Assembly: GCA_910574745.1 (NCBI GenBank)
Contig: CAJTCE010000003.1
Location: 2,000 to 65,999, forward strand
DNA length: 64,000 bases
From: Lachnospiraceae bacterium
Lineage (GTDB): Bacteria > Bacillota > Clostridia > Lachnospirales > Lachnospiraceae
Reading direction: 5' to 3'
Part shown: positions 24,248 to 34,182 of the stretch, piece by piece
Numbering within the stretch: the stretch's first letter is position 1
How the letters are laid out: each line of letters starts with the position of its first letter
The notes under the pieces: model-generated
The model's input: only the letters and a program-made list of their open reading frames with translations
Database searches by the model: none
What the model was told of the DNA's origin: nothing
Translations under genes and position numbers: made by a program

Positions 24248-26422
24248 ATGACACACAATGAATTACAAGCCCTCTGCGAAAAAATGACTTTAGACGAAAA
24301 AATCGGCATGGTCCACGGCGCCGCTCTTTTTAAGACACAGGCCATAAAACGCTTAGGAATCCCCCCTTTCACTTATTCCGACGGTCCCATGGGCGTCCGT
24401 TTCGAATACAAGGATGACGTCTGGATTCCAAAGAATCTGTCGGATGACTCCACGTCCTATCTTTTAAGCAATACGGCCCTTGCTTCCACCTTCAATACTT
24501 CTTTAGCTTACGAAGCCGGCAAAATTCTTGGAGAGGAAACAAGAGGGCGTGGAAAGGATATGATTTTAGGCCCCGGCGTCAACATCCATCGTTCTCCCTT
24601 GTGCGGAAGAAACTTTGAATATATGAGCGAAGACCCTTATCTCTCGAGCCGTATGGCGGTTCCATACATCAAAGGCGTACAGGAATCCGACGTTTCCGCC
24701 TGCGTAAAGCATTTCGCTTTAAACAACCAGGAAACCCGCAGAAATGATGTAGACGTCCATGTCAGCGAACGGGCTTTATTTGAAATCTATCTTCCCGCTT
24801 TCCGTGCCGCCGTCAAGGAAGGCCACTCCTTAGGTATTATGGGCTCCTATAATAAATTTATGGGTACGTACTGCTCCCACCACCCTTACCTCATTGACGA
24901 AATTCTTCATAGGGAATGGGGCTTTGAAGGAATTACCGTTTCCGACTGGGGAAGTATCCACGATACGGTGGAGGCCGGAAATGTGGGAATTGATACAGAC
25001 ATGCGGGTTACCGACAATTTTGATGAATATTGCTTTGCAAATCCTTTAAAAAAGGCTGTGGAAGACGGCAGGGTTTCCATGGAAATGCTGGACGAAAAAA
25101 TCATGCATATTTTAAATGTCATGAACCGTCTTCATATGTTAGACGGCGAACGGAAGGCAGGCACCTACAATGCCCTCTCTTTCGGAGAAAAGCTGCTGCA
25201 GGCGGCGGAAGAATCCATTATTTTATTAAAGAATGAGGACAAACTGCTTCCTCTTAATAAGAAGAAATTGAAAAAGCTTGTAGTGATCGGCGACAACGGT
25301 AACAGGTTACACGCCTTAGGAGGCGGAAGTGCGGAAATCCGGGCATTATATGAGCTTTCTCCTTTGATGGGACTGAAAATGACCCTTGGAGGCAATTGCG
25401 AAGTCGTTTACGAGCCGGGTTACTATACCAGCGTAACGGGACATGCCTGGGGAAGAGATTCCAACAGCCAGTGGGTTGATTTCACTGCCGTAAGGGAACT
25501 GACTCCCGAGGAAATTACCTCCCTGAGTAAAGAATATCTGGAAAGCGCCAAGGCCTCCTGCAAGGATGCGGATGCGGTTATTTTTATCGGGGGCTTAAAT
25601 CACGACTACGACGTGGAAGGCAAGGATAAGGACAGCATGACTCTGCCCGGAGGACAGGATACTGTGATCAAAGAGTTATTGAAGGTGCGTCCCGACATGA
25701 TCATAACCATGATTGCCGGAAGTCCTGTCGATATGCACGAATGGCTTGATGATGCGCGCACCTTGCTCTATTACTCCTACAACGGAATGCAGGGCGGTCA
25801 TGCTTTTGCAAGGGTTCTCTTCGGCGATGTCAATCCTTCCGGTAAGCTGCCTACAACCCTGCCGCTTACATTGGAAGATTCCCCTGCTCACAGCCTCGGG
25901 GAATTTCCCGGAAACGATGTTGTCAGTTACGATGAAGATATCTATGTTGGCTACCGCTACTTCGATACCTATGACGTAAAGCCCGCTTTTGCTTTCGGTC
26001 ACGGACTTTCCTATACGGAATTTTCCTTCGGAGAGCTGAAAGCCTCCGTCAAAGAAACCGACGGAGGCGAAAACGGAACCTGCACCGTCCCTTCCCTCAA
26101 GGTTGAGGCTTTTCTTCCTGTTACCAATGCCGGGGACAGAGACGGAGCCGTGACAGTACAGTTTTACGTGAAGCCTGTGGACTCTTCGGTAAAACGTCCC
26201 TTAAAGGAACTTAGAGGATTTGACAAGCAATTTTTAAAAGCCGGGGAAACGAAGGAATTTGCAGGAGAATTCGACGCATACAGCTTTTCCTATTATGACG
26301 AAGAACGGAAATGCTATGTGACCCTTCCCGGAACCTACGAGATTTGTGCGGCATATGCCTGCGACGATGTAAGAAGCGTAGCAAGGGTTGAGATTGAAAA
26401 AGAATATACCGTAAGCAGATAA
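24248..26422 (+). CDS. Glycoside hydrolase family 3 beta-glucosidase
   Basis: 724 residues. N-terminal GH3 barrel with DGPMGVR (45-51), GPGVNIHRSPLCGRNFEYMSEDP (109-130), KHFALNNQE and the nucleophile Asp233 in ITVSDWGS. The second sandwich domain has LKNEDKLLPL and a GGGSAEI loop. A C-terminal fibronectin-III-like domain follows GHGLSYTEFS. No signal peptide, so it is cytoplasmic and acts on imported beta-glucosides or similar oligosaccharides; linkage preference is not visible. Divergent from the AraC-type regulator. Full length for the family. Confidence 0.92.
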   Translation: MTHNELQALCEKMTLDEKIGMVHGAALFKTQAIKRLGIPPFTYSDGPMGVRFEYKDDVWIPKNLSDDSTSYLLSNTALASTFNTSLAYEAGKILGEETRGRGKDMILGPGVNIHRSPLCGRNFEYMSEDPYLSSRMAVPYIKGVQESDVSACVKHFALNNQETRRNDVDVHVSERALFEIYLPAFRAAVKEGHSLGIMGSYNKFMGTYCSHHPYLIDEILHREWGFEGITVSDWGSIHDTVEAGNVGIDTDMRVTDNFDEYCFANPLKKAVEDGRVSMEMLDEKIMHILNVMNRLHMLDGERKAGTYNALSFGEKLLQAAEESIILLKNEDKLLPLNKKKLKKLVVIGDNGNRLHALGGGSAEIRALYELSPLMGLKMTLGGNCEVVYEPGYYTSVTGHAWGRDSNSQWVDFTAVRELTPEEITSLSKEYLESAKASCKDADAVIFIGGLNHDYDVEGKDKDSMTLPGGQDTVIKELLKVRPDMIITMIAGSPVDMHEWLDDARTLLYYSYNGMQGGHAFARVLFGDVNPSGKLPTTLPLTLEDSPAHSLGEFPGNDVVSYDEDIYVGYRYFDTYDVKPAFAFGHGLSYTEFSFGELKASVKETDGGENGTCTVPSLKVEAFLPVTNAGDRDGAVTVQFYVKPVDSSVKRPLKELRGFDKQFLKAGETKEFAGEFDAYSFSYYDEERKCYVTLPGTYEICAAYACDDVRSVARVEIEKEYTVSR

Positions 26423-26441
26423 ACAAAAGGATATAGAAAAA

Positions 26442-26481
26442 GGAGCGGATAATCCAACACTGAATATCCGCTCTTTTTGAC
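26442..26481 (+). terminator. Rho-independent terminator of the GH3 gene
   Basis: GAGCGGATA and TATCCGCTC form a 9-base-pair stem around an ~11-base loop, followed by TTTTTGA. It ends 59 bases after the beta-glucosidase stop codon. Confidence 0.85.
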
Positions 26482-26540
26482 TGTCTGACAATAATTTTTC
26501 TACATAGCCGTTTCCTCATTTGTCATCCCGTATAACACTT

Positions 26541-26586
26541 TCTATGTACCGATTTTCCATTTGCCGATTTTCTATGTAACAATTTT
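26541..26586 (-). repeat. 15-base degenerate tandem repeat spanning the clpP-like stop codon
   Basis: On the minus strand the units are ATTGTTACATAGAAA, ATCGGCAAATGGAAA and ATCGGTACATAGAAA. The first copy includes the last codons and the TAG stop of the ClpP-like gene. See the matching pattern at 28250-28480 and 35340-35436. Confidence 0.65.
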
Positions 26587-27156
26587 ATCTATCAGTCCGT
26601 ATGCAAGGGCTTCATTTGCCGACATATAATAGTCCCGCTCCGTATCCCTTTCTATTTCCTCTATAGGTTTTCCCGTATTCTGTGCTAAAAGTTTATTCAG
26701 CTTTTCCCTGCTCCGAAGAATATGGTCCGACATAATTTTTATATCGCTTGCCGCACCCTTAATTCCTTCCCCGTGTATTGCAGGCTGATGAATCATGATT
26801 TCCGCATTGGGAAGCGCCATCCGCTTTCCCTTTGTGCCTCCTGCCAAAAGAAAGGCTCCAAAGCTGGCTGCAAGTCCCACACATATGGTAGCCACATCGC
26901 ATTTTACATACTGCATGGTATCATAAATTGCAAAGCCTGCCGTAACCGAACCCCCGGGACTGTTAATATAGAATTGAATATCCTTTTCCGGGTCAGCGGC
27001 CTCCAAAAAAAGCATTTGGGCAATAATTGTACCGGCCGAAGCGTTGCTTACTTCCTCTCCCAAAAAGATGATCCGGTCTGACAGCAGACGGGAATAAATA
27101 TCATAGCTCCGCTCTCCTCTGGCGGTTTGTTCCACAACGTAAGGTATCGTACTCAT
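26572..27156 (-). CDS. ClpP-family serine protease (ClpP paralogue type)
   Basis: 194 residues with all catalytic elements: Ser98 in [11 protein letters not shown], His123 in MIHQP, Asp in the [13 protein letters not shown] segment (171/175), and the oxyanion loop SPGGSVTAG (66-74). ClpP forms a barrel-shaped peptidase fed by Clp ATPases. No clpX lies nearby; instead the gene overlaps a small AraC-type regulator by four bases (ATGA). This unusual partner suggests an accessory ClpP rather than the main housekeeping copy. The Met next to the active Ser in many ClpPs is Phe here. Confidence 0.9.
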   Translation of the reverse strand: MSTIPYVVEQTARGERSYDIYSRLLSDRIIFLGEEVSNASAGTIIAQMLFLEAADPEKDIQFYINSPGGSVTAGFAIYDTMQYVKCDVATICVGLAASFGAFLLAGGTKGKRMALPNAEIMIHQPAIHGEGIKGAASDIKIMSDHILRSREKLNKLLAQNTGKPIEEIERDTERDYYMSANEALAYGLIDKIVT

Positions 27157-27563
27157 GCCGCAGCCCTGCCTTTTATCTCCCGTCCCCGATAACCGGACAT
27201 GTTCTGCTTTATAACAAGACTGCTTTGCTTCGGGTAAAATACTTTATTCTTTCTGTAAATCTGCGGACTGCATAAATATGCCTTCCGAAATGCCAGAGTA
27301 AATGCCTGTTGGGAATTATAACAGGCTTCATAGGCAATCCAGGCAATGGGCTTCTCCGTTTCCACAAGCTTTCTTGCCGCCTCGCTTAGACGCCTTCCCT
27401 GAATATACTTATAAAGGGTAATCCCGGTATCTTCCAGAAACGTTCTGGCAATGTAAAACTTGGAATAAGAAAGCTCTTTCGCAAGACTATCAAGGGTTAA
27501 ATCCTTGTCCAGATTTTCTTCGATGTATAATAACAGCTTTTCAATCATAGGATTACGGTTCAT
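27153..27563 (-). CDS. Small AraC-type regulator coupled to clpP-like gene
   Basis: 136 residues, essentially a stand-alone AraC DNA-binding domain (MarA/SoxS-like size): [42 protein letters not shown] is the first [33 protein letters not shown] the second, then a basic ~35-residue tail. The ribosome site GGAAGGA precedes the ATG, and a TATAAT box lies just upstream on the minus strand (about 27590). Overlaps clpP by four bases, so the protease and regulator are made together. Targets unknown. Confidence 0.85.
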   Translation of the reverse strand: MNRNPMIEKLLLYIEENLDKDLTLDSLAKELSYSKFYIARTFLEDTGITLYKYIQGRRLSEAARKLVETEKPIAWIAYEACYNSQQAFTLAFRKAYLCSPQIYRKNKVFYPKQSSLVIKQNMSGYRGREIKGRAAA

Positions 27564-27675
27564 ATCACTTATCCTTCCGTTTTTTTATTATTATACATCC
27601 TTTCCCGACTCCGGTCTTAATAAAAATTGCCCAAATCACCATCGCCCCGAATCAGAAAAATTTTCAATATCCGTT

Positions 27676-28209
27676 TTATAAATCCGGAGCCGCAAACAAG
27701 CCCGGCAATATACCTACAGGCGGGTAAAGCGTTCCCAAAACCATCAAAAAAATCGTTACTGCCCACGCCAGACCTCCCAAAAACCCTTTTCCCTTTCCGT
27801 CACAAGGCTTTTGAAGCAGCCGGTATGCCAGAAAACTGTTTAATACCGCCGCTCCGTAAAAGGATGCAATGTCCAGCCACGCCACATCCCTTTGCAGCAT
27901 GCCCGTATAGCAGTAATAAAACACCACAATAAAGAATATTCCCGCCGCCATGGACTCCCATATTTTAAGCAGCAAACATCCCCGCAGCCCTGCAAGGCAT
28001 TTATATTCCAAAAGCGTGAACAAAAAAGCCGGCACAATCAGAAGCTTTAAGTGTTCAAACACGCTTTCATTTACCGGCGAAACCAGTCCAAGCAGAAAAT
28101 TATTTCCCGACCATTCATAAACAAAGTGCCACAGGGTTCCAAAGCACGCCACAAAAACCGCCTCTGCCGCTTCCCACTTTTTCAGGTTATAGGTAACATC
28201 CTCTTTCAT
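27676..28209 (-). CDS. Integral membrane protein, DUF6512-like
   Basis: 177 residues with about five or six hydrophobic segments and a recognisable block LWHFVYEWSGNNFLLGLVSPVNESVFEHLKLL (about 26-57), which I associate with the DUF6512 family. Function unknown. Monocistronic in appearance, with about 110 bases on its 3' side and 240 on its 5' side. No charged catalytic motif is evident besides the conserved His/Glu of the block. Confidence 0.6.
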   Translation of the reverse strand: MKEDVTYNLKKWEAAEAVFVACFGTLWHFVYEWSGNNFLLGLVSPVNESVFEHLKLLIVPAFLFTLLEYKCLAGLRGCLLLKIWESMAAGIFFIVVFYYCYTGMLQRDVAWLDIASFYGAAVLNSFLAYRLLQKPCDGKGKGFLGGLAWAVTIFLMVLGTLYPPVGILPGLFAAPDL

Positions 28210-28249
28210 TTTGCATAAACCATCCCTTATTTTCGTATTAATAGTTTAT

Positions 28250-28480
28250 GCACTTTGTATTCTGTTATTTAGTCTTTTTCTCATTTATCTGATTACTTAA
28301 TATCATTCTCTTCTAACGGCTATTGACTCTTTTCCCATCCGTCCGGGTATTTGATATCATTCATTTCTAACGGCCTTTGTTTCCTTCCCGTCTGTCCGGC
28401 TAATTGACAGTATCCTCTCCTATGGCTATTGATTCTTCCTAAACCTATCCGGCTAATGGCTAACTTCCTCTTCCAGCTTA
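28250..28480 (-). repeat. About 53-base degenerate tandem repeat spanning the acyltransferase stop codon
   Basis: Four diverged units of 50-55 bases can be aligned on the minus strand, sharing an A-G-rich start, a CAATTAGCCGGA or CAAATACCCGGA core and a CAATAGCCGTT end. The first unit contains the last codons and TAG stop of the acyltransferase gene; later units decay with distance. This accounts for most of the gap between that gene and the DUF6512-like gene. Confidence 0.65.
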
Positions 28481-29637
28481 GCTGCCGTCTTATTAATAAA
28501 CTTTGTGCAATTCCTTTCAATAAACCTGTTAAAGAGCCATGCAAGGAATAGCATAACGGGCAGAGATATGACAAATGACAGTCCCGCGGAAAGATTGTAA
28601 TTTCCCGTCTTTGCCATAAACCTTACCAGAAGCCATGCAGACAGAGAATAGATTACCGGAATATGCACCAGATAGAGAGAATAGGATATTTCTCCCAAAA
28701 ACAAAACCGGTTTCAGGGATAGAACCTTTCCCAAAGGCTTCAAAAGCCAGATTCCCATTATAAGCAGAGCCGCTGCAAGCATATGATAAAAATAAATCGG
28801 ATTCAAACGATCCGGCAGATGATTTAAAATCCGGTAGGCGTTATCCGGTTCATGCCCCACAGGATAAGCCCCAAACACCAGCGCTGCGGTCAGTATAAGG
28901 ATTCCCACACAGATGCAAGCCTTTTCGTGGCTTTTTATACGTTCTCCAAACCGCTCTACAATGTATGCAGCCAGTACGCCCAAGGCAAAATCCGTCAGGC
29001 GGCTGTTGATGGAAAGATACAAAAGCACAGCCCCTATGTAAACATAGAGCATCCTCTTATTCATGCCTCTGCCCATGGCTGCCAGAATGTATGCCATAAA
29101 GGATCCTGCAAACAGCTCCGCCAGCATCCAGAACGCATTGGAATACAGGGTGGACATTCCTACAATCCATGTATCCACAATACTTGAGAAAAACAAATCG
29201 TAAAGAGTGGTTTTATTCTGGTAAAATTCCGCCAGCCATTCCGAGCCGGAAAGCATGGATGCAGGACCATTATAAAACAGATTCAAATGAAGCATCACAT
29301 ATACAACGGCGGACAGCGCAAAAACCGGAAGCATCAGTCGGGGATACCTCTTTAACAAAGACTTTGAAAGCTGCTTTTCATCCTTCATATGAAAGACCTG
29401 GTAAGCAATCACAAACCCGCTGATCAAACAAAATACGGAAACCCACAAATCCCCCGTAACAAAAAAGCCCGCCAAAGACTGTGAAAACGCCGCTTCCACT
29501 CCCTCTTTTAAATGCGGCACTCCCTCCGCGCCTTTATAGGCTGCCGGATAATAGCCCATAATAAAATGATGAAAAACAATAAAAAGGCTGGCCGCCCCTC
29601 TTAATCCGTCAATCCAGGTAATTCTCTTTTGTTCCAT
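28453..29637 (-). CDS. Acyltransferase family 3 membrane protein (OafA/YrhL type)
   Basis: About 394 residues from the ATG at 29637 (AAAGG seven bases upstream). Multi-pass membrane protein with the N-terminal signature TWIDGLRGAASLFIVFHHF (His of the active-site region) and roughly ten hydrophobic segments, ending in a charged tail. Enzymes of this family O-acetylate or otherwise acylate surface glycans and other acceptors at the membrane. No partner gene is adjacent, so the substrate is unknown. The 3' end is embedded in a degenerate tandem repeat. Confidence 0.85.
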   Translation of the reverse strand: MEQKRITWIDGLRGAASLFIVFHHFIMGYYPAAYKGAEGVPHLKEGVEAAFSQSLAGFFVTGDLWVSVFCLISGFVIAYQVFHMKDEKQLSKSLLKRYPRLMLPVFALSAVVYVMLHLNLFYNGPASMLSGSEWLAEFYQNKTTLYDLFFSSIVDTWIVGMSTLYSNAFWMLAELFAGSFMAYILAAMGRGMNKRMLYVYIGAVLLYLSINSRLTDFALGVLAAYIVERFGERIKSHEKACICVGILILTAALVFGAYPVGHEPDNAYRILNHLPDRLNPIYFYHMLAAALLIMGIWLLKPLGKVLSLKPVLFLGEISYSLYLVHIPVIYSLSAWLLVRFMAKTGNYNLSAGLSFVISLPVMLFLAWLFNRFIERNCTKFINKTAAKLEEEVSH

Positions 29638-29748
29638 TTGCATGCCTTTCTGTTTATCAGTTTTATTTCTGTCATAACTCTCATTTTGATGTTTTAAAGC
29701 AATCATGATACTCTAATCATTTTGGTCATATTAGAAATGAATTTATTC

Positions 29749-30630
29749 TCAGTTCCCTGCTTTTCCTGTCAGTTCTTCATAAAGCTCCTTAACCGTCTCA
29801 AAGCAAAAATCAATCCGGTTGGAAGCCCCCTGCACATCCTCCGCCTTAGCCTCTCCGGTAAATACAAGGCAGGTTTCCACTCCCGCATTTTCCCCGCAGG
29901 CAATATCCGTATAAATCCGGTCTCCGATTACCAGGGTTTCCTCTTTGGTAAAGCCCGTCATTTCCATGCTGTATTCCACAAGTCCCGGCGAGGGCTTACC
30001 AAGGTATTGGGGATTTCTGTCCGTTGCTGCGGAAATCATGTTGCAGATAGAGCCGCAGTCGGGAATCATGCCAAAGTCCACCGGGCAGCGCAAGTCCCCG
30101 TTGGTGGCAAGCCAGATACGTTCCTTCCCCTTCTCCATTAACAGGCGGCAGGCAGCTTCCACTTTTCCGTAATTTAACTCCGTATCAAACGCCGTAAGAA
30201 CCACATCCACGCCTTCTTCATATTCTTCCGTTATGTTCAGGCCGTTCTTTTTCAATTCTTCTATATAGGAATTTGTCCCCATGGCAAAAATCAAATCCTG
30301 CTTATGATGCTCCACAAGATAGGATAAGGTATAGCTTCCCGCCGTTACAAAATCCTCCGCCTTTGCTTCAATCCCCATACGCTTGAATTTTTCCACATAA
30401 TCCTTTGTGCTTTTGGAGGAATTATTTGTTATATAGACGGCTCTTCCCCCGATTTCCCTGATGTGGGAAAGCAGCTGGAAAGTGCCCTCTATCACATCCT
30501 CCGAAAGCGCAATGGTTCCGTCGATATCAAAAAGGAATAATTTCTTTTTCTTCAAATGCTCCAGATTATTATTTACCTGCAAATTCATCGTTTCCAATCT
30601 ATCCATATTCTTCTGCTTTGTTTCTTTCAT
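29749..30630 (-). CDS. HAD-IIA family phosphatase (NagD-like)
   Basis: 293 residues. HAD motif I LFLFDIDGTIALSED (near 31-45), motif II TNNSSKS, motif III Lys in LGKPSPG (near 210), and motif IV GDRIYTDIACGENAG. A C2-type cap lies between motifs II and III, as in NagD/AraL sugar- or nucleotide-phosphatases. AAGGA precedes the ATG. It sits downstream of sfsA in the same direction and may be the last gene of the sbcD-sbcC-sfsA transcript (61-base gap). Confidence 0.85.
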   Translation of the reverse strand: MKETKQKNMDRLETMNLQVNNNLEHLKKKKLFLFDIDGTIALSEDVIEGTFQLLSHIREIGGRAVYITNNSSKSTKDYVEKFKRMGIEAKAEDFVTAGSYTLSYLVEHHKQDLIFAMGTNSYIEELKKNGLNITEEYEEGVDVVLTAFDTELNYGKVEAACRLLMEKGKERIWLATNGDLRCPVDFGMIPDCGSICNMISAATDRNPQYLGKPSPGLVEYSMEMTGFTKEETLVIGDRIYTDIACGENAGVETCLVFTGEAKAEDVQGASNRIDFCFETVKELYEELTGKAGN

Positions 30631-30691
30631 ATCTGTCCTTGTCTCCGGTCCATATAATTTTATCGTTGCCCTATCCGCTTTTATTACCGTT

Positions 30692-31387
30692 TCAATCCGC
30701 TCGATCCAATTTTACTTCTACTCCGCTTAGTATGTACATTTCATCCGGTTTTACCACACAGCGCACAGCCTTTATCATGACCCCCGCCTTTTCCGCCTTT
30801 ATCAATGCCTCCCCAAAGGCGGAATGGGTAACCCAGTTTGGTCCAAACCACGCTACATCCTCCATTTGTATAACAAATAAAACAGTGGCCTTATACCCTT
30901 CTCCCACGCATCTTGCCAGCTCCTCTACATGCTTAATGCCTCTTTCCGTAGGTGCATCGGGAAATCTTACAACGCCTTCATCCTCTAAGGTAACGCCCTT
31001 TACCTCAATAAAAAATTCCTGTCCGTCCTCTTTTATGCCCCACAAATCGAAACGGGAACTGCCATGGCTTACCTCCCGCCTTAACTCCACGATTCCCAAT
31101 TCATCCTTCCTCGACATAAGCCACTCAAAGGCGGCGGCATTGGGAAGCTGGGAATCCATATTGATAAGCCTTTCTCCCTTTTGTACGGCAATAAGGTCAT
31201 ACGCCGTTTTTCTTGCGGGATTATCAGAGCGGGTCAGATACACTTCCCTTCCGGGAATCAGCAGTTCCTTACACCGCCCCGTGTTTTTCACATGGCATAC
31301 TTCCCGCTTTCCTTCTATCTCCACATAGGCGATAAAGCGGTTAGGTCTCTCTATAAATTTTCCTTTGCACACATTGGGATATTTCAT
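30692..31387 (-). CDS. sfsA: DNA/RNA nuclease SfsA
   Basis: 231 residues matching the SfsA family across the whole length: MKYPNVCKGKFIERPNRFIAYVEIEG, CHVKNTGRCKELL, SHGSSRFDLWG and FIEVKGVTLED, which carry the PD-(D/E)xK-like nuclease core. SfsA was first named for sugar-fermentation stimulation and is now regarded as a nuclease-type protein. The start overlaps the sbcC stop by four bases, consistent with a DNA-processing operon. Confidence 0.92.
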   Translation of the reverse strand: MKYPNVCKGKFIERPNRFIAYVEIEGKREVCHVKNTGRCKELLIPGREVYLTRSDNPARKTAYDLIAVQKGERLINMDSQLPNAAAFEWLMSRKDELGIVELRREVSHGSSRFDLWGIKEDGQEFFIEVKGVTLEDEGVVRFPDAPTERGIKHVEELARCVGEGYKATVLFVIQMEDVAWFGPNWVTHSAFGEALIKAEKAGVMIKAVRCVVKPDEMYILSGVEVKLDRAD

Positions 31388-34182
31388 ACTACCAGTTCCG
31401 TCTCGCTTCCCTTTCCTTTGGTTTTCTTTATGACAATCTGACGCTCAATCCTGTTTTTCAGCTCCGGCACATGGGAGATAATGCCCACAACACGGTTAGC
31501 ATTCGACAACTCCTGTAATGCGCCTACAGCACGGTCCAATGCGGATTCATCCAAAGTGCCAAAGCCCTCGTCCACAAACAAAGCGTCCGTCTCAATACCG
31601 CCTGCGTTAGCGCTGACTTCCTCGCTCATGCCAAGGGCAAGGGATAATGCCGCCAGAAAGGATTCCCCTCCCGACAAGGACTTGACGCTGCGGCTTCCTC
31701 CGTCCTTACTCATATAATAATGATCCGCCACATTTAGCTCCAGACCGCTCTGGCTTTTCTGGTTTCCTGCCTCTTTACTCCTGATCAGATCATAACGCCC
31801 GTCGGTCATTTTCATCAAATGCACATTGGCCCTGTCAATGATTCTGTCAAAATACGCCATCTGTACATAGGTTTCCAGCATGATCTTATCCTTCCCCGCA
31901 ATGCTTCCGCTTGCAGTATTGTGCAATGCCTTTACCATCTGCCATTTTGCGCCTGTTTCTTCCAATCTGTCAAGCTGTGAAGCCACACTTTTTCTCACGG
32001 AGTCGTCCGCATTCCACATCCGCTCCGCTTCCTGCTTCCCTGCACTGATGCGCGCCTTCTCCTCCTCAAGCCGCTCTTTCTCTGTAAGAAGCGCTTCCCC
32101 GCCCGTTTCTCCCATTTCCTTTCTGGATTTCTTTATGGTTTTTTCCAAAGTTTTTATGGAAGCCTCCGTACCTGACAAGGCATTCTTCGCTTCTTCCGTT
32201 TCCTTCTTTGCATTTTCATAAGCCTTTACCATAGCCGCCAGATTTTTTTCCAGTTCCTTAACATGGGCTTTTGCCTCTTTTTTTCCTGAAAATCCCAGCT
32301 TTTCTCTCATGCCTTCTATCTGCTCCCACAGAGAAAGAGCTTTTTCCTCCTCTTTTGCCGCCTGCTCTTTCAGCTTCTGTAAAAGACTTTCTTTTTCTTT
32401 CAACTCCTGTTCCAGCTTAGGAAGGCCTTCTTCTAAACTCTTTAGCTTCTTCCTTTGGTTTTCCGCCTTCCTCAATTCTCCGTCTGCCCGGGAAATTCTT
32501 TCCTTTATAGCCGTTCCCGCCATCTTTTCTTCAAAGGGAAGCTCCATATCTTCCTGCCATACCTTCAAAAGCTTCTCCTCGCTGTCCTTCCCTTTTTCTT
32601 CTAAAGTTTTTCTCATACCGGCTGTTTCTTTTATCTTCTCACTGAGAGCAGCCGCTTTCTTTCTTCCTGCCTCCCCTTCTTCCCCTGCCTGCTCCACTTC
32701 CTCCTGACTTGGAATCTCTTCATGGGATAACGCAGGATGGGGATGCTCTGTAGAACCGCAGACCGGGCAGGGTTCTCCCTGTTTCAGCTTCGCCGCCAGC
32801 ACACCGGCCTGTCCGTCCAGAAATGCCCGTTCCAGCTCATTCGCATATGATAACTTCTTTTCCCAATCCTCTGCCGCTTTTTGGTATTTTTTCTGAAGGG
32901 TTGCTTCTTCCTTTTGCAATGCGGCAATCTGCCCGCAATTTCTTTTGTATTCTTCAAAGACCTCCAAAAGATTTTGAAGCCTCTCCTTTTCCCCTTCCGC
33001 CTTTGCATACTTTTCCGAAGGATTGCCAAGGAGGTCTTTCTGCTCCTGTCCGCTTTTTTTCTCCGCCTCCAGTTTTTCTATTGCCTTTTCTTCTTTTTCG
33101 ATTCCCTTTTTCGATTCCTGTAACTGCTTTTCCTTTTCTTTATGTTCCTTTACAAGCTTATCAAGCTCTTCAAAATCCTTGAGCTTTTCCCTTTTTATGG
33201 TAATTTTTTCCAAAAGGGCTTTTCGCTCCGGCTCCTGTTCTTCCTGCTCCCCCAACATTGCTCTGCACTCCAAAAGCTTCAGTGCAAGCTTTTCCTTCTG
33301 TTTTTCATTTTTTTGTAAATCTTCTTCTCCCTGTTTTACCGACTTGTAAATTCCCAGATAATGGTTGTTTCGCTCTATCGCTTTTTCCGTTTCCCTAAGC
33401 GCTTTGTCCAGTTCCTTTGTCCGTCCGTGCAAATCCTCACACAATTCCTCCAGCATTTCCCGCAGGCGGTTATTGGAAGCAAACTTCTTTTCCGCCTTCA
33501 TCTTTTCAAATTCTTCAAAGTGGATATGTTCTTTAGGGCAGCGCACGCCCTCCAGATATTGTCCAATGCTCCTTGAAATTTCATTATATTCATCATGAAG
33601 CCTTCCGCTGCAACTCTTTAAGGCGTCCTGCAATGCCTGATACCTTCTGGTTCCGAAAATCTCCCGGAAAATCTCGCTTCTCTTTTTGGTATCCGCCAAA
33701 AGAAGCTTTAAAAATTCTCCCTGGGCAATCATGGCGATATGGGAAAACTGTTCCTTATTGACGCCTAAAAGCTCCACGATTTTTTCATTGACACTTTTTA
33801 TTCCCGCTAACGGACTTCCTTCAGGCAGATATAAAGTTGCATCGGCACGCTCTACGGTTTCTCCCTCTCCTCTGTCCTTGGGTCTTAAATACTCAGGATT
33901 TCTCTTAATCCGGTATTCCCTTCCTTTATATAAAAAGGTAAGCTCCACAAAGGTTTTGGTCTTTGCCTCTGCAAAACGACTGCGGAGCATTGAAGGCTCT
34001 CTGTTCCCCCCGCTGCTCTCCCCAAAAAGGGCAAAGGAGAGGGCGTCAAAAACAGTGGTCTTTCCCGAACCGGTATCGCCGGTTATAAGGTATAAGCCCC
34101 TGCTTCCCATTTTTTCAAAATCAATTGTTTCCTCCCCGGCGTAAGGTCCGAATGCGGACATAACCAGCTTTAAAGGCCTCAT
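31384..34182 (-). CDS. sbcC: Exonuclease subunit SbcC
   Basis: 932 residues of the SMC-like Rad50 homologue. Walker A GDTGSGKT (35-42); two long coiled coils rich in Glu/Lys; zinc-hook CPVC near residue 473; ABC signature LSGGESF and Walker B ALFVDEGFGTLDE near the C-terminus. With SbcD it forms an ATP-dependent nuclease that opens hairpins and protein-blocked ends. It overlaps sbcD (4 bases) and sfsA (4 bases). Confidence 0.95.
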   Translation of the reverse strand: MRPLKLVMSAFGPYAGEETIDFEKMGSRGLYLITGDTGSGKTTVFDALSFALFGESSGGNREPSMLRSRFAEAKTKTFVELTFLYKGREYRIKRNPEYLRPKDRGEGETVERADATLYLPEGSPLAGIKSVNEKIVELLGVNKEQFSHIAMIAQGEFLKLLLADTKKRSEIFREIFGTRRYQALQDALKSCSGRLHDEYNEISRSIGQYLEGVRCPKEHIHFEEFEKMKAEKKFASNNRLREMLEELCEDLHGRTKELDKALRETEKAIERNNHYLGIYKSVKQGEEDLQKNEKQKEKLALKLLECRAMLGEQEEQEPERKALLEKITIKREKLKDFEELDKLVKEHKEKEKQLQESKKGIEKEEKAIEKLEAEKKSGQEQKDLLGNPSEKYAKAEGEKERLQNLLEVFEEYKRNCGQIAALQKEEATLQKKYQKAAEDWEKKLSYANELERAFLDGQAGVLAAKLKQGEPCPVCGSTEHPHPALSHEEIPSQEEVEQAGEEGEAGRKKAAALSEKIKETAGMRKTLEEKGKDSEEKLLKVWQEDMELPFEEKMAGTAIKERISRADGELRKAENQRKKLKSLEEGLPKLEQELKEKESLLQKLKEQAAKEEEKALSLWEQIEGMREKLGFSGKKEAKAHVKELEKNLAAMVKAYENAKKETEEAKNALSGTEASIKTLEKTIKKSRKEMGETGGEALLTEKERLEEEKARISAGKQEAERMWNADDSVRKSVASQLDRLEETGAKWQMVKALHNTASGSIAGKDKIMLETYVQMAYFDRIIDRANVHLMKMTDGRYDLIRSKEAGNQKSQSGLELNVADHYYMSKDGGSRSVKSLSGGESFLAALSLALGMSEEVSANAGGIETDALFVDEGFGTLDESALDRAVGALQELSNANRVVGIISHVPELKNRIERQIVIKKTKGKGSETELVV

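Noticed and set aside
30618-31328. 236-codon plus-strand frame opposite sfsA
   Set aside because: Antisense to a well-conserved SfsA; Ser/Pro-rich translation typical of a shadow.
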